Positions 1-9,694 of a stretch of DNA of 64,000 nt are shown in pieces; position 1 is the first letter of the stretch; the number at the start of each line of letters is the position of its first letter. The stretch is taken from contig NZ_KI912107.1 of assembly GCF_000517085.1 (NCBI RefSeq), positions 4,399,980 through 4,463,979 of the forward strand. The letters run 5' to 3'. This DNA comes from Saccharicrinis fermentans DSM 9555 = JCM 21142. GTDB lineage: Bacteria; Bacteroidota; Bacteroidia; Bacteroidales; Marinilabiliaceae. Both the position numbers and the translations under genes were made by a program. The notes beneath the pieces were generated by a model. It did no database searches, had not been told where the DNA came from, and worked only from the letters and a program-made list of their open reading frames with translations.

Positions 1-1
1 T

Positions 2-175
2 CCAGAAGTTAACCAGGATTTATGTATTGGCTGTGGAGCCTGTGAACATCCCTGTCCGGTGGATTATCCACATAAGGCCATATATGTAGAAGGAAATACC
101 ATTCACCAAATGGCTCAAAAACCCAAGGAGGAAAAAGGCCAATATAAGCCTCTAGAAGAAGATTTTCCCTTTTAA
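2..175 (+). CDS. 4Fe-4S ferredoxin-type protein, C-terminal fragment
   Basis: The reading frame is open from the left edge and ends at TAA 173-175, leaving 57 residues. It contains one bacterial ferredoxin cluster-binding motif, CIGCGACEHPCP (CxxCxxCxxxCP), near residues 8-19. A polar tail follows and ends in LEEDFPF. The missing upstream part probably holds more cluster motifs or a larger electron-transfer domain. The motif shows that it binds an iron-sulfur cluster, but the redox partner cannot be known from this fragment. It runs toward the minus-strand genes that follow, so it is the end of a separate transcription unit. Confidence 0.8.
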   Translation, partial: PEVNQDLCIGCGACEHPCPVDYPHKAIYVEGNTIHQMAQKPKEEKGQYKPLEEDFPF

Positions 176-378
176 TGCCCCAAGTATACAATAACTGGAT
201 ATATGTAATTATTCGTTACCCTAAGGCTTCTCCTTTAATGATAATCCGTATGCAAAGAATGATATACTGTAAGATTAAAACCCAGAAAGAAGGACTGTAG
301 AAACGTTACTCGCCGTATTTTTACACAAGAATATAACATATCCACTATCTCATACCGAATCATGAAACAAAACAAATG

Positions 379-434
379 AACCCGGATGATGCAGTAGAAA
401 ATCTATTACGAAGCTCTACAGCATCATCCGGGTT
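379..434. repeat. Long inverted repeat (14-bp perfect arms)
   Basis: AACCCGGATGATGC at 379-392 is matched exactly by its reverse complement at 421-434. Beyond one mismatch, GTAG/CTAC continues the stem, leaving a loop of about 18 nt. The arms are GC-rich against an AT-rich background. There is no T-run directly after it, so it is not a classical terminator. It could be an RNA hairpin in the 3' end of the left-hand transcript or a remnant of a small mobile repeat. Confidence 0.6.
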
Positions 435-458
435 TAACAAAAATATAAGCATAAAAAA

Positions 459-487
459 AGTCGGGAAGTTGTTCCCGACTTTTTTTA
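459..487. terminator. Bidirectional intrinsic terminator
   Basis: The stem AGTCGGGAA (459-467) pairs perfectly with TTCCCGACT (472-480) around a GTTG loop. An A-run lies on the left and a T-run on the right, so it can terminate transcription from both directions. It separates the ferredoxin-type gene on the plus strand from the convergent minus-strand cluster. Confidence 0.9.
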
Positions 488-529
488 TATAGATCCTAAT
501 ATCTTTCTATATATTCGATCTCTAAGCTC

Positions 530-985
530 TTAAAAATTCATTTCTTCAGCAGAATATTGTTTCACTAAAGACATCACAGCCTTTGCGCACCCCTCTTCTC
601 CACCTTTAAACGAGAAAACAATATTATAAACTTTTGATTTTCGACAAACAAACTCAAAAGAACCATACATCTTTCCAGCTTCAAAATTACTAACCATCAT
701 TTTATCGCCATCGTAAAGCTGCATAATTACCTTTTCAGGGTTACCTGCACCATTAACCGTATTAAAACGATAATGGCTTCTACTGTTTAATATCACACTG
801 AACTTCACAAACCCGGTTTTGGTATCTTTTTTGGCCTTTTTTAAATCAATAGAAAAGTCCTTCATATATTGGGCATCGCCCATTTCTTTCAAAGCTGTCT
901 TAAGCAAATCGTCACCGCATTGCGCATAAGTTGATGCCGAAAACACGGTTACTAAAAGGATTGCTATAACTAATAATTTTTTCAT
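530..985 (-). CDS. Secreted protein of unknown function
   Basis: A 151-residue protein with a clear Sec signal peptide at residues 1-21 (MKKLLVIAILLVTVFSASTYA, cut before QCGDD). The mature part is small, rich in Lys and Glu, and has three cysteines that could form a disulfide. No family is recognised. It is the last gene of the long minus-strand series, 125 nt after the lipoprotein gene, and a TATCTTTG box in that gap may give it its own promoter. Export to the periplasm or outside is well supported; function is unknown. Confidence 0.8.
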   Translation of the reverse strand: MKKLLVIAILLVTVFSASTYAQCGDDLLKTALKEMGDAQYMKDFSIDLKKAKKDTKTGFVKFSVILNSRSHYRFNTVNGAGNPEKVIMQLYDGDKMMVSNFEAGKMYGSFEFVCRKSKVYNIVFSFKGGEEGCAKAVMSLVKQYSAEEMNF

Positions 986-1083
986 CTGCTCAAATTTATT
1001 TTTCTACCTAATAAACATATAAACCAACAACATCAATTACAAATGTGAATATCAACAGGATATCGTTTGCTTATTAATCTTGG

Positions 1084-1091
1084 CAAAGATA
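1084..1091 (-). promoter_or_regulatory. Possible Bacteroidota -7 box (TATCTTTG)
   Basis: Read on the minus strand, 1091 to 1084 is TATCTTTG, which fits the TAnnTTTG -7 element known from Bacteroidota. It lies about 100 nt upstream of the secreted-protein start at 985. I found no convincing -33 TTTG at the right distance, so the call is weak. Confidence 0.3.
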
Positions 1092-1110
1092 GTTGTTTAT
1101 AATAAAATAT

Positions 1111-2037
1111 CTATGAAACAATGAAGTCTCTTAAGCTAGTAATTTCAACAACAATCTTATTAATCTGCTCAGGGGTAATTTCTACATGACTAATTTCATC
1201 CTGCACAATAATTAATGTACCGTTTTTTTCAATCCTTTTGGGTTCTCCAAACTCAGTAGTAATTTTAACTTCGGCATACGCTTGCTTAATCTGTTCCATT
1301 CTACTTACAAGTTCAGCAAAGTTAGGATCCGCACTATAGTTTTCCAGAATGATTAACAAGATATCAATAATATCTTTTTGCTCACCCATACGATTGATAA
1401 GATCTTCATTTTGTGTTTCTTGAATAACCTTACCTGAAATGTATAATCCTTCGACCCAAGCACCTGTAACAATAAGAGTACTCACGTTACTTCTGTTTTG
1501 ATCTCTAAGGTAAGAATCCATTTTATTAAAGCTATTAATAGAAACTTCCATTAATGAATCCAGGTTACTGCTACTGCTAGCCATTTCTTTTAAAGCGGCA
1601 AAATCAAAAAACTGACCAACCTTAATCCCTTCAGCCAACTCCTTTACAGATAACAAATAGGAAACTACAATATTATTTTTATCAAAAGTATTAATGTAAC
1701 CCAAATCGGCACTAAAAACACCCAAGTTAAGTGCTCTTTTAAAACTGGTATTATAGTCGTCTACCTTTTCAGGCTTATTCAATGTCTTTTGAGAGAATCC
1801 AGCACCGGATTTTTTAATAAGCGAAGCCATCTCAACAGGAGAAGAGATATTTTGAATTACATCGCCCATAATTTCTTCAGACAATTCCAATGGCGCATCA
1901 CTACTATTCACGTCAGAGTCAGATAAAGAAAAATCATCTTGATTCGACTCCTGACTTTTACTTGAATTTCCTGAACAAGCAGAAAATAACAAAATTCCAC
2001 CAAATATAGCTGTTGTAAAAAATAATTTCTTTAGCAT
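1111..2037 (-). CDS. Lipoprotein of unknown function
   Basis: A 308-residue protein with a type II signal peptide and lipobox (LLFSAC, Cys at about residue 21) followed by Ser-rich and acidic residues, as often seen in Bacteroidota surface lipoproteins. The rest is largely helical in composition. I recognise no domain. It follows the ABC transporter gene with a 59-nt gap on the same strand, so it may work with that transporter in the envelope. That link is inference from position only. Confidence 0.8.
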   Translation of the reverse strand: MLKKLFFTTAIFGGILLFSACSGNSSKSQESNQDDFSLSDSDVNSSDAPLELSEEIMGDVIQNISSPVEMASLIKKSGAGFSQKTLNKPEKVDDYNTSFKRALNLGVFSADLGYINTFDKNNIVVSYLLSVKELAEGIKVGQFFDFAALKEMASSSSNLDSLMEVSINSFNKMDSYLRDQNRSNVSTLIVTGAWVEGLYISGKVIQETQNEDLINRMGEQKDIIDILLIILENYSADPNFAELVSRMEQIKQAYAEVKITTEFGEPKRIEKNGTLIIVQDEISHVEITPEQINKIVVEITSLRDFIVS

Positions 2038-2096
2038 GATATAGCTTGTTTAAATAATAAAAACTTCTGATTTATACTATAAAACCTAGTAAAAGG

Positions 2097-5000
2097 TTAC
2101 TTTTTAAGATACTTTAATTCTCCAAAAAACTTAAATGACTTGCGAAGTAGGTCGAAATAAAGAACAATATACATGAAGATAGTAAATATCCAAACCATGC
2201 AGATATTGAACCAAAGCGTATCAAAATAATGACCTGCAAAATGCTTTTGCGGTGCAAAGAAGTGAGTACGCATCGATAGTGCATTTTCTGGTTCAGGCAT
2301 CTGGTATATGGGATCTACATTCTGAATCAGTTTATCCCCTTCTCTAAGAATTTTATTCTTTTCAAAAACTTTACGAACAATATCTGATATACTTTCGTTG
2401 AGATATTGATCTCTTACAGCATTAAACTGCTCTTTACCATATTTATCCATTGCCAAGTTAATCATTTTCTCCTTCTTGGTAGTGGCTTTTACAAAACGTT
2501 GTGTATAATAATCCTTCAGTTTTTCAATATGGCTTAACAATAAGGAATAAACTTCCGGGGTAAAACCGGCTGAACTAAGCTTATCGAGATCAGCAAATTG
2601 TATTTCTTTGACCCGAACATTCTCTTTCCCTATTTCATTTTTTAACAGGGCTAAATCCTGTTCAAAACTTTCCGCTTCTTCACTGGATTGTTGATTATCC
2701 ACATACTTTTTACAGGCATCCAATATATCTTCCATTTCAGGAAGGTAATGTACAATTTTATAATCGGTGGCACTTTCCTCTTGCTCAACGTCAAAAAATA
2801 ACTTTTTAAACTTGTTATTTTTATACTGGTCAACGATAAGTCCCTCATATATCCATCGCGATGGCATAAACTCAGCAATCAATGGAACCTTATCGGCACT
2901 GGATATATCTCGGTTTAACTTATCGAAAGTAAACATAGCTCCACCCAATACCATCTGTGGTATCATCACCAACGGAATAAGAATATAGATTGTAACAATA
3001 GAGTTAAAAGATGCCGACAAAATAAGTCCCAGAATATTGGCAAATGCCGAAACAGAAAACAAGGCCAACCAAAACTCAAAATACATACCCTTAATACCCA
3101 AAACAGTATTGGCTACTCCCACAAACAGCGCCATCTGCAATGCAGATATAGTAAACAATATCAATATTTTGGATACTAAATAACTCGATCGGGAAAGATT
3201 CAAAAACGATTCTCTTTTTAATATTTTAGCATCCTTAAATATTTCCTCGGCACTCACAATCAGACCAAAGAACAAAGACACCACGATACCCATAAATATG
3301 TAGGGAGGAATATTTTCGTTATCTCTAAAGATATAAATATTAGAGTCGGGATCCACAATATACCGAATCAAAAAGGATAGAATAAGCCCTAATATAGGTG
3401 CTTCTAACAAGTTGAGCAAAATATATTGCTTATTGGCCACTTTAGAGAAAAAATCCCTAAGTGTATATATCTTAAATTGCTTAAACCAAGCCGGTATATT
3501 TAATGATTGTGGGGGAGCCGAATGAACCTCCTCCACCTCTGGTATCTTTATATTTTTCTTATAAAAATCATTCCATTCCTGCGGACTCGTTTTTCGTTTA
3601 TTGGTGTAATTACCATACTCATCCAACACATTGGCATCAATGATATTAAACACCATTTCAGGGTTCAAGTTACCACATTGTGGGCATTCTCCCTGATCGC
3701 TATTAATCTGTTCGTCGAGTTGTTTAAAATAGATCAGTGATTCACTTGGGTTACCATAATAAACAGGATAACCACCCGTATCAAGGATAAACATCTTATC
3801 AAACATCTTATAGATGTCGGAGGATGGTTGGTGAATCACCACAAATATTAACTTTCCTTTTAAGGTAAGCTCTCTCAAAAGGTTCATTACATTTTCTGAA
3901 TCTCTGGATGACAATCCCGAGGTAGGTTCATCAACAAACAAAATAGCCGGTTCACGAATCAGTTCCAAAGCAATGTTCAAACGCTTACGTTGCCCACCAC
4001 TAATCATCTTATTTAATGGAGAACCAACTTTTAGGTTACGACGTTCAAAGAGGCCCAAACTTTGCAGTGTATCATTCACCATTCCGGTAATTTCCTCTTC
4101 ACCTTTATCCTTAAAACAAAGCTTAGCATTGTAATAAAGATTTTCAAATACGGTTAACTCTTCAATCAATAAGTCATCCTGAGGAATGAGCCCGATAACA
4201 CCTTCCAGCTTTTCCTTCTCTGTATGTAAATTAAGTCCATTAATCCGAACCTCACCTGCACTTGGGGATTCTGTACCTGATAGTACATTAAGCAAGGTGG
4301 TTTTTCCGGCTCCACTGGCGCCCATTATACCAACCAATCGCCCGTGTTCCTCTGCCAGGTTTACATCACGCAGACCAATGCCTCCATTTTTGAAAGTAAA
4401 ACCCAAATTATCCACCACATATGATATTTTTGCCGTAGAAGCATCACTCATAAAATGTCCGACCACATCGGTATAATAGATGGGGGCACCTGTAGGGAAT
4501 TTTAAGAAGCTACCCTTAGGAAATAAGTAGATTCTCCGCTGGTTGATAATAAGTCCATTTAAAAATATCTCTTGACTACCGGTATACCTCAAAAAGTAAA
4601 GATCGGCGCTTTTTATTCTTAATATAAAGACATCACCATCCAGCTTACCACACTGTATATGTTCGCGTTTTACACCATTATCTTCATTGGAGTTAATAAC
4701 CATTAAACCTTCAATATCGAGATCTTGAAGGTTGTTATTAACCACAAAAGCTTCAATGCCCTTCTTCTCTTCTTCGGGCATTCTAAAAACATCGGCTGCC
4801 GTATTAATAATGGCCATTCGTTGGTCTGTAAACCTTCTATCGGCATTAATCAATTCGTACATCCGAACCAGCACAACTACTTTTTGTTCTTTGTTGAGCT
4901 GCTTATTAATTTTTTTACAGATCCCGATAATTCTTACGGAATCCTTCATGGAGGTAAGCTTTACCTTACCTTCTTCGTTGCGATTACTATTAACTTTTTT

Positions 5001-5171
5001 ATCAACAGAGTGTTTTTGAAACAAAGCAAAATACTCCTCAACAGCTTCGGCACTTAACTGACTTTTTAAAAAGCTATTTACATACTCTATCTCGGTATCC
5101 TGTGCACCACCGTCCTGTTTGGCAATTAAACCAAACAGCTGCATTAGGGCTTTTAATATTTCCTCACTCAT
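2097..5171 (-). CDS. ABCG-type ABC transporter with TerB-like N-terminus
   Basis: A 1024-residue half-transporter fusion. Residues 1-140 resemble a TerB-like helical domain. Residues about 160-245 look like a beta-rich, FHA-like segment. The ATPase domain follows: Walker A GASGAGKTT at 284-292, signature ISGGQ at 390-394, Walker B LFVDEP at 411-416 and H-loop His447. A CPQCG pair lies at 496-500. Membrane segments lie from about 585 to 745, then a long soluble insertion, and a last hydrophobic segment near 983-1003. The ATPase-before-membrane order and IHQPSSD are typical of the ABCG/white family. It follows the SiaC-like gene by 31 nt, so its activity may be controlled by that module (inference). 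The substrate is unknown. Confidence 0.9.
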   Translation of the reverse strand: MSEEILKALMQLFGLIAKQDGGAQDTEIEYVNSFLKSQLSAEAVEEYFALFQKHSVDKKVNSNRNEEGKVKLTSMKDSVRIIGICKKINKQLNKEQKVVVLVRMYELINADRRFTDQRMAIINTAADVFRMPEEEKKGIEAFVVNNNLQDLDIEGLMVINSNEDNGVKREHIQCGKLDGDVFILRIKSADLYFLRYTGSQEIFLNGLIINQRRIYLFPKGSFLKFPTGAPIYYTDVVGHFMSDASTAKISYVVDNLGFTFKNGGIGLRDVNLAEEHGRLVGIMGASGAGKTTLLNVLSGTESPSAGEVRINGLNLHTEKEKLEGVIGLIPQDDLLIEELTVFENLYYNAKLCFKDKGEEEITGMVNDTLQSLGLFERRNLKVGSPLNKMISGGQRKRLNIALELIREPAILFVDEPTSGLSSRDSENVMNLLRELTLKGKLIFVVIHQPSSDIYKMFDKMFILDTGGYPVYYGNPSESLIYFKQLDEQINSDQGECPQCGNLNPEMVFNIIDANVLDEYGNYTNKRKTSPQEWNDFYKKNIKIPEVEEVHSAPPQSLNIPAWFKQFKIYTLRDFFSKVANKQYILLNLLEAPILGLILSFLIRYIVDPDSNIYIFRDNENIPPYIFMGIVVSLFFGLIVSAEEIFKDAKILKRESFLNLSRSSYLVSKILILFTISALQMALFVGVANTVLGIKGMYFEFWLALFSVSAFANILGLILSASFNSIVTIYILIPLVMIPQMVLGGAMFTFDKLNRDISSADKVPLIAEFMPSRWIYEGLIVDQYKNNKFKKLFFDVEQEESATDYKIVHYLPEMEDILDACKKYVDNQQSSEEAESFEQDLALLKNEIGKENVRVKEIQFADLDKLSSAGFTPEVYSLLLSHIEKLKDYYTQRFVKATTKKEKMINLAMDKYGKEQFNAVRDQYLNESISDIVRKVFEKNKILREGDKLIQNVDPIYQMPEPENALSMRTHFFAPQKHFAGHYFDTLWFNICMVWIFTIFMYIVLYFDLLRKSFKFFGELKYLKK

Positions 5172-5202
5172 ATGTTAAATGATCAACAACTACTTAATCG
5201 GG

Positions 5203-5586
5203 TTAGTCTGTATAAACTTCGTATTCAAAAGGAATCTCAACGATATCGGCATATTCCTCACCTGCTTCCAACATATCTTCTTCCTCTTCGTGATAATGCC
5301 AAATAATTCTAACGTTTTTACCGCTTTCCACAATCTCCTCGAACTTCAATAAAATATCCAATATAATTTTTGAAGAAGCCGTGTTAAAGTACTCCAATTT
5401 AAAATTAAAACGTGTTTCTTCATTTGGTCCGCCTTCAGCATACGCATCAATCCAATCCAGGATTGGTTGATAGAATTGATTTACGTCCTCTGGTAATGAG
5501 CGCCCTGAAATTTCGAATTTTCCGTTGTCCTTATCAAGAATTACATTAGGAGTATCATCGGTTCCCTGAATATTGATAACTTCCAT
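5203..5586 (-). CDS. siaC: SiaC-family regulatory phosphoprotein (DUF1987)
   Basis: A 127-residue protein that fits the SiaC/DUF1987 family throughout its length. In Pseudomonas, SiaC is phosphorylated on a threonine by SiaB and dephosphorylated by the PP2C phosphatase SiaA, and the unphosphorylated form activates a diguanylate cyclase. Here Thr69 lies in FNTASSK, the position expected for the phosphoacceptor (from memory of the family). The gene is 21 nt after the SiaB-like gene. No diguanylate cyclase is present, so its target must differ or lie elsewhere. The gene symbol is given by homology. Confidence 0.85.
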   Translation of the reverse strand: MEVINIQGTDDTPNVILDKDNGKFEISGRSLPEDVNQFYQPILDWIDAYAEGGPNEETRFNFKLEYFNTASSKIILDILLKFEEIVESGKNVRIIWHYHEEEEDMLEAGEEYADIVEIPFEYEVYTD

Positions 5587-5607
5587 GGTTAGTTTTTTAT
5601 GTGTTAA

Positions 5608-6180
5608 TTACTTACTTCGTTTAATTGTCGATGTTAAAATAAAAAATGAAACTTCCTCATTCAGTTCTTTAAACTGATAGCCCAGTGTACTACCGGTCTT
5701 TTTGGCTATATCTATCAGTCCCAATCCGGCTCCACCTTTATCTGAGAGTTTTCCATCTCGCATTTGGTTCTTATAAAGTTCCGACAGGCCTTTTTTATCC
5801 AAAGAATTTACCTGTTCCAGGTTTTCAGTAAGCCCCGGCACTTTAGAATTTTTTATAATATTACCTGTAATAATATTATAGGAATCATCTCCTTTGCTTA
5901 CCATTACAATGCCTCGTCTCTCTTCTCCATCTTCCCCGCCCATTGAATCAGCATGCTTACTAATATTTTGCAAACATTCAACCATAACGTTGAACACTTT
6001 ACGTTGAACAGCATTAGATTCCTCGCTCTTGGCCAAATTTCTTTCCGTTAACGAGGTAAATGTTTTAGTGATATCTTGCGTTACTTCCCCTTCGTATACT
6101 AAACTAATTTCATTTGTTTTCATAGTTCGATACAGCTGGTAGGCAAAATCCAAAAAACTATGGTTATCAATATTTCCCAT
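5608..6180 (-). CDS. siaB: SiaB-family protein kinase
   Basis: A 190-residue GHKL-fold protein of the SiaB type. The N-box-like segment is ECLQNISKHAD (near residues 68-78), and a glycine-rich ATP-lid motif GGAGLGLIDIAKKTG lies near 149-163. The family phosphorylates SiaC, as anti-sigma kinases phosphorylate their antagonists. It lies between the PP2C phosphatase and SiaC genes with 25- and 21-nt gaps, the expected partner set. Kinase identity is well supported by family and context; direct SiaC phosphorylation is inferred. Confidence 0.85.
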   Translation of the reverse strand: MGNIDNHSFLDFAYQLYRTMKTNEISLVYEGEVTQDITKTFTSLTERNLAKSEESNAVQRKVFNVMVECLQNISKHADSMGGEDGEERRGIVMVSKGDDSYNIITGNIIKNSKVPGLTENLEQVNSLDKKGLSELYKNQMRDGKLSDKGGAGLGLIDIAKKTGSTLGYQFKELNEEVSFFILTSTIKRSK

Positions 6181-6205
6181 TGTAACAATTATTTAAAATG
6201 CAAAT

Positions 6206-8812
6206 TTACAATTCAATTCCAATTAAAAGAACGTCATCCACCTGTTTTTCTTTTCCCATCCACTCATAAAAGTCAGACGAAAAGTGACGTTCAAAATGTG
6301 CCATACTCAAATCTTCGCGTTCAGTCAGCGCCTCTCTGATTCTCTTAGATTGATACTTACGTCTTCTTTCTCCTCCCAACTGATCAGGTAAACCATCCGA
6401 AAATATAAAAATTTTATCTCCTTCTTCGTAAGCTATCTCGTGGTTCTCAAATTCCTTTTCTTTTTTCTTCAACAATGGTTTACCGCCAATACCTTTACGA
6501 CTTCCTTTATACTCGATAAGCTTACCTTTTCGCAACAAATATAAAGGATTATGTGCTCCCGCATATTGTATGGTCTTATTTTCTTTATTTATTTTACACA
6601 AGGCCAAATCCATTCCGTCGCGCCCGTTGTTTCCTTCTTCGTTCTGCTTTAAGGTAGTTCTTACACCCTCATGCAGCAGATCTAAAATTTTGGCTGCATT
6701 AAAATTATCATCAATATTTACGATGTTATTCAACAAGAAATAACCGATGAAAGAAAGCAAAGCGCCTGGTACACCATGACCAGTACAGTCTACGGCTGCC
6801 ACATAAAAAGTTTCATCTTTTTTTACAAACCATGGAAAATCACCACTGACAACATCTTTTGGACGATAAAAAATAAACGAGCGAGGGAAGTGACGTTGAA
6901 TAAACGAAGTATCTGGTAAAATAGAAGTTTGTATTCTTTGCGCATAATTGATACTATCGGAAATCTTCTTGTTTTTCTCCTTAATTTCCTGCTCAATCAT
7001 CTTAATCTCGGTCATATCATGCGCCACAAACAATATAGATTCCAACACGTTGTCTTCGCTATGTTCTGGTATCGCTTTGATTTGCATAATCTTGCTACCT
7101 TCTGGTGCAGCAATTTCCAATTCATCGATAATTTGCTCTTCGTTATTTTTAATTTCTTTGAGCACATTATTGATAAACTCGATGAAACGTTCATCAATAT
7201 GCAAGTCGTTGATTCGTTTTTTGGTGATCTCCTGAATAGAAAGCCCCATAAATTCAGATACCACGGGGTTGGCATACACCAGTTTTCCTGTCGTATTAAT
7301 ACGGATAATCATATCCGGAGAGTTTTCAGAAAGTGACTGCATTCTACTTTTCATCCTTTCCTCTTTCTCGGCACGTATACGTTCGGTGATATCCTGCGTA
7401 TTAAAGATGATACCTTTTATGGCAGGGTCATGCAACAAGTTTTTCCCTTTGGTTTCCAAAAACAATTTCTCACCTGATTTTTTAAGATAGGCATACTGAG
7501 CCACACTCTCCCCTCCAGGCGTTTGTTTAAGATATTCAAATAGCTTATTAATGGTTTTGTATCCCTTAGGTGTCATCAATTCAGGATCCATTCCCACAAT
7601 ATTTTCATCATCTGCATAACCTAAAATTCGTTTTACAGAAGGACTTTCAAAAACAAGTTGTTGATCTTCGTTATATATAGAAATAAATTCTGAAGCATTG
7701 GTAAGTAAGGCCACCATTCTTTTTTGACCATTTTCAACCTCCTGTATTTTAGACTCTAATAATTCATTTGATTGTTCCAGCTCTTCCTGGGCAATCATCA
7801 TTTCTCTGGCATTCTCTTTTAACTTCTCTTCATTGCGTTGCAAAGTAACAGTCATCTCCTGCGATTCCTTAAGCAGCACTTCTGTTCTAGCATTGATCTT
7901 TTGAGCATAAATAGTTCTACCAATCATAGAACTAAGTTCTTCGGCAAAATCGAGTTTATAGCTTGGTATATGGTCTTGTAAAAAAGCAACTTCCACAACA
8001 CCTTGTAGCTCATCCTCTTGCATTAAAGGTAAAATGAGTAGACTTTTAGGTTTAACATCATTGAGCAATCCGGATGTGACGGTAAAATAATCATCTGGAA
8101 TCTCAGTACGGTATATCATTGCCTTTTCATAGGCCACCTGTCCAACCAGTCCTCTCCCCACTTCAAATTCTTGTTTCACGAAACGCTGCCGATTAAAAGC
8201 ATAGGTTGCTCTGCTCACCAATTTATCATTTTCTAACAAATAAAAAGCACCCTGTATGGCATCCGTATATTGAATGATGGCTTTAATGATCTCAATAGAA
8301 AGTTCGTCAATTTTACGATACTTACGTAAAACCTCGTTGATAATATCTTTTCCTTTGGTAATCCATTTGACCGCCTCTTCCTTTTGGTTGGTTTCCATTA
8401 AGTTTTTGGCCAGATCTAACAACGAGGAATGATGATCGGTAATGTGCATGATTTTATTGTACTCCCCTTTACGAATCAGCTCAGCAACTTGGTGATTAGA
8501 CTCCAACTGGCTCTTAAGCTTAGCCAATTCCTTTTTCTGTTTGTTTTTTATATTCCTATCATGATTAATAAAAATAACAGCTCCCAATGAAACACAGGCG
8601 ACTAAAAAATCCACCAACCACACCAACCAGGTAGTATGAATTTTAACAATCGTTTTCATGGAAAAGGGCAAGCGCATGAAATCAATGAATCCGGCCCATA
8701 TCACCAAATATATCACCATTAAAAAAACAGTGATAAAAAACTTTTCGTGCTCTTTGATGAGTGCAAAGTTGAGATAATCTCGTATGTATTTACTGATCCT
8801 TTTAGCAGGCAT
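6206..8812 (-). CDS. Membrane GAF-PAS-PAS-PP2C phosphatase, SiaA-like
   Basis: 868 residues. Two membrane segments (about 26-45 and 60-84) are followed by a linker, a GAF domain (about 168-305), a coiled coil (about 310-365), two PAS domains (about 370-485 and 490-615), another short coil and a SpoIIE-type PP2C phosphatase (about 640-868). Phosphatase metal-site motifs are visible: VVSGDF, AAVDCTGHGVPGA, IFSDGLPDQ and the terminal VDDVLLIG. It should dephosphorylate the SiaC-like protein in response to a ligand or redox signal sensed by GAF or PAS. The order phosphatase, kinase, substrate matches siaABC. Its GAF is closely related to those in two neighbouring genes. Confidence 0.9.
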   Translation of the reverse strand: MPAKRISKYIRDYLNFALIKEHEKFFITVFLMVIYLVIWAGFIDFMRLPFSMKTIVKIHTTWLVWLVDFLVACVSLGAVIFINHDRNIKNKQKKELAKLKSQLESNHQVAELIRKGEYNKIMHITDHHSSLLDLAKNLMETNQKEEAVKWITKGKDIINEVLRKYRKIDELSIEIIKAIIQYTDAIQGAFYLLENDKLVSRATYAFNRQRFVKQEFEVGRGLVGQVAYEKAMIYRTEIPDDYFTVTSGLLNDVKPKSLLILPLMQEDELQGVVEVAFLQDHIPSYKLDFAEELSSMIGRTIYAQKINARTEVLLKESQEMTVTLQRNEEKLKENAREMMIAQEELEQSNELLESKIQEVENGQKRMVALLTNASEFISIYNEDQQLVFESPSVKRILGYADDENIVGMDPELMTPKGYKTINKLFEYLKQTPGGESVAQYAYLKKSGEKLFLETKGKNLLHDPAIKGIIFNTQDITERIRAEKEERMKSRMQSLSENSPDMIIRINTTGKLVYANPVVSEFMGLSIQEITKKRINDLHIDERFIEFINNVLKEIKNNEEQIIDELEIAAPEGSKIMQIKAIPEHSEDNVLESILFVAHDMTEIKMIEQEIKEKNKKISDSINYAQRIQTSILPDTSFIQRHFPRSFIFYRPKDVVSGDFPWFVKKDETFYVAAVDCTGHGVPGALLSFIGYFLLNNIVNIDDNFNAAKILDLLHEGVRTTLKQNEEGNNGRDGMDLALCKINKENKTIQYAGAHNPLYLLRKGKLIEYKGSRKGIGGKPLLKKKEKEFENHEIAYEEGDKIFIFSDGLPDQLGGERRRKYQSKRIREALTEREDLSMAHFERHFSSDFYEWMGKEKQVDDVLLIGIEL

Positions 8813-8821
8813 AATTCAAAT

Positions 8822-9634
8822 TTATAAAGACATTGCGTCAGCAATATAATTATTCAATTGTTCCCATTGGCTGTTGATACAAATATTTCCAAAGGTGGCA
8901 ATTTCTATTAATCCAATACAATGGTTATCCTTTACAATAGGTAAAAGGTAAATATATTTTGGTAATGAAGATCCAGAACACGACTCTATATTAAAATAAT
9001 CCGGATCCACATCTTCAATGACCATTGGTTCCATATCCTTAGCTGCTTGACCGTTTAATCCTTCTCCTAATACAATTTTTTTCGGTTGCATGTCGGGACC
9101 AAGACCGTAAGTAGCCTTTACGCTAAAACCATCAGAAGGTTCGTCATAAATATAACAAACGGCCAATCCAACTTCGTAAAGCTTGGCCATATTTTTCAAA
9201 AGCAGTCTTGCAAAAGCAGTCTCACTGTCGCATTCTTTAAGACCCTTTGATAAAATCCCGCCTAATCTCACAAACTCCTTCTCACTGGTACTCCCTTGAC
9301 TACCCTCATTTTTTATAGCAGCCATCTCTTCTTCGAGCTTGGCTATCTCCTGCGCATGCGCATCTTCTTTTGACTTAAGCAGCTCTTCATGTTGCGAATT
9401 TTCCTTAAAACTCACACGGATATGACGGTCGAAAAGATAAACGATACTTAAAAAAAAACCAAAAGAAAGAAACTCTACAATATAAAATTTAGGCATGAAC
9501 ACAAATTCATACACAAAAAAATACTTAACCAGAGCCAATAGAAATGCTCCTGCAGAAAAATAATATAATCTATTTAATGCTTTTCTCATATGCTTATATT
9601 TTCTTTCAATCGTCCTATGAATTCTTTCAAACAC
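8822..9634 (-). CDS. Membrane-anchored GAF protein without output domain
   Basis: 270 residues: two hydrophobic segments near 23-42 and 48-68, a coiled coil about 80-115, then one GAF domain (about 120-268). GEGLNGQ, DPDYFNIES and the following LLPIV segment align with the GAF domains of the 868- and 625-residue neighbours. There is no catalytic domain, so it probably acts by dimerising or by contacting a partner such as the adjacent phosphatase. It is 9 nt upstream of the phosphatase gene. Function beyond sensing is unknown. Confidence 0.8.
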   Translation of the reverse strand: MFERIHRTIERKYKHMRKALNRLYYFSAGAFLLALVKYFFVYEFVFMPKFYIVEFLSFGFFLSIVYLFDRHIRVSFKENSQHEELLKSKEDAHAQEIAKLEEEMAAIKNEGSQGSTSEKEFVRLGGILSKGLKECDSETAFARLLLKNMAKLYEVGLAVCYIYDEPSDGFSVKATYGLGPDMQPKKIVLGEGLNGQAAKDMEPMVIEDVDPDYFNIESCSGSSLPKYIYLLPIVKDNHCIGLIEIATFGNICINSQWEQLNNYIADAMSL

Positions 9635-9694
9635 ATTTATGCTTACTATACATTCAACTCATGAATAGCTGATCTTTATCCTTGTATACATACC

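Larger units (their letters stand above)
176..529. other. Intergenic region between convergent genes, no gene seen
   Basis: This 354-nt stretch lies between the ferredoxin fragment and the secreted-protein gene, which converge. I see no coding frame, tRNA or repeat-family signature. Its two clear structures are a long imperfect hairpin (379-434) and a strong bidirectional terminator (459-487), both listed separately. Confidence 0.6.
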
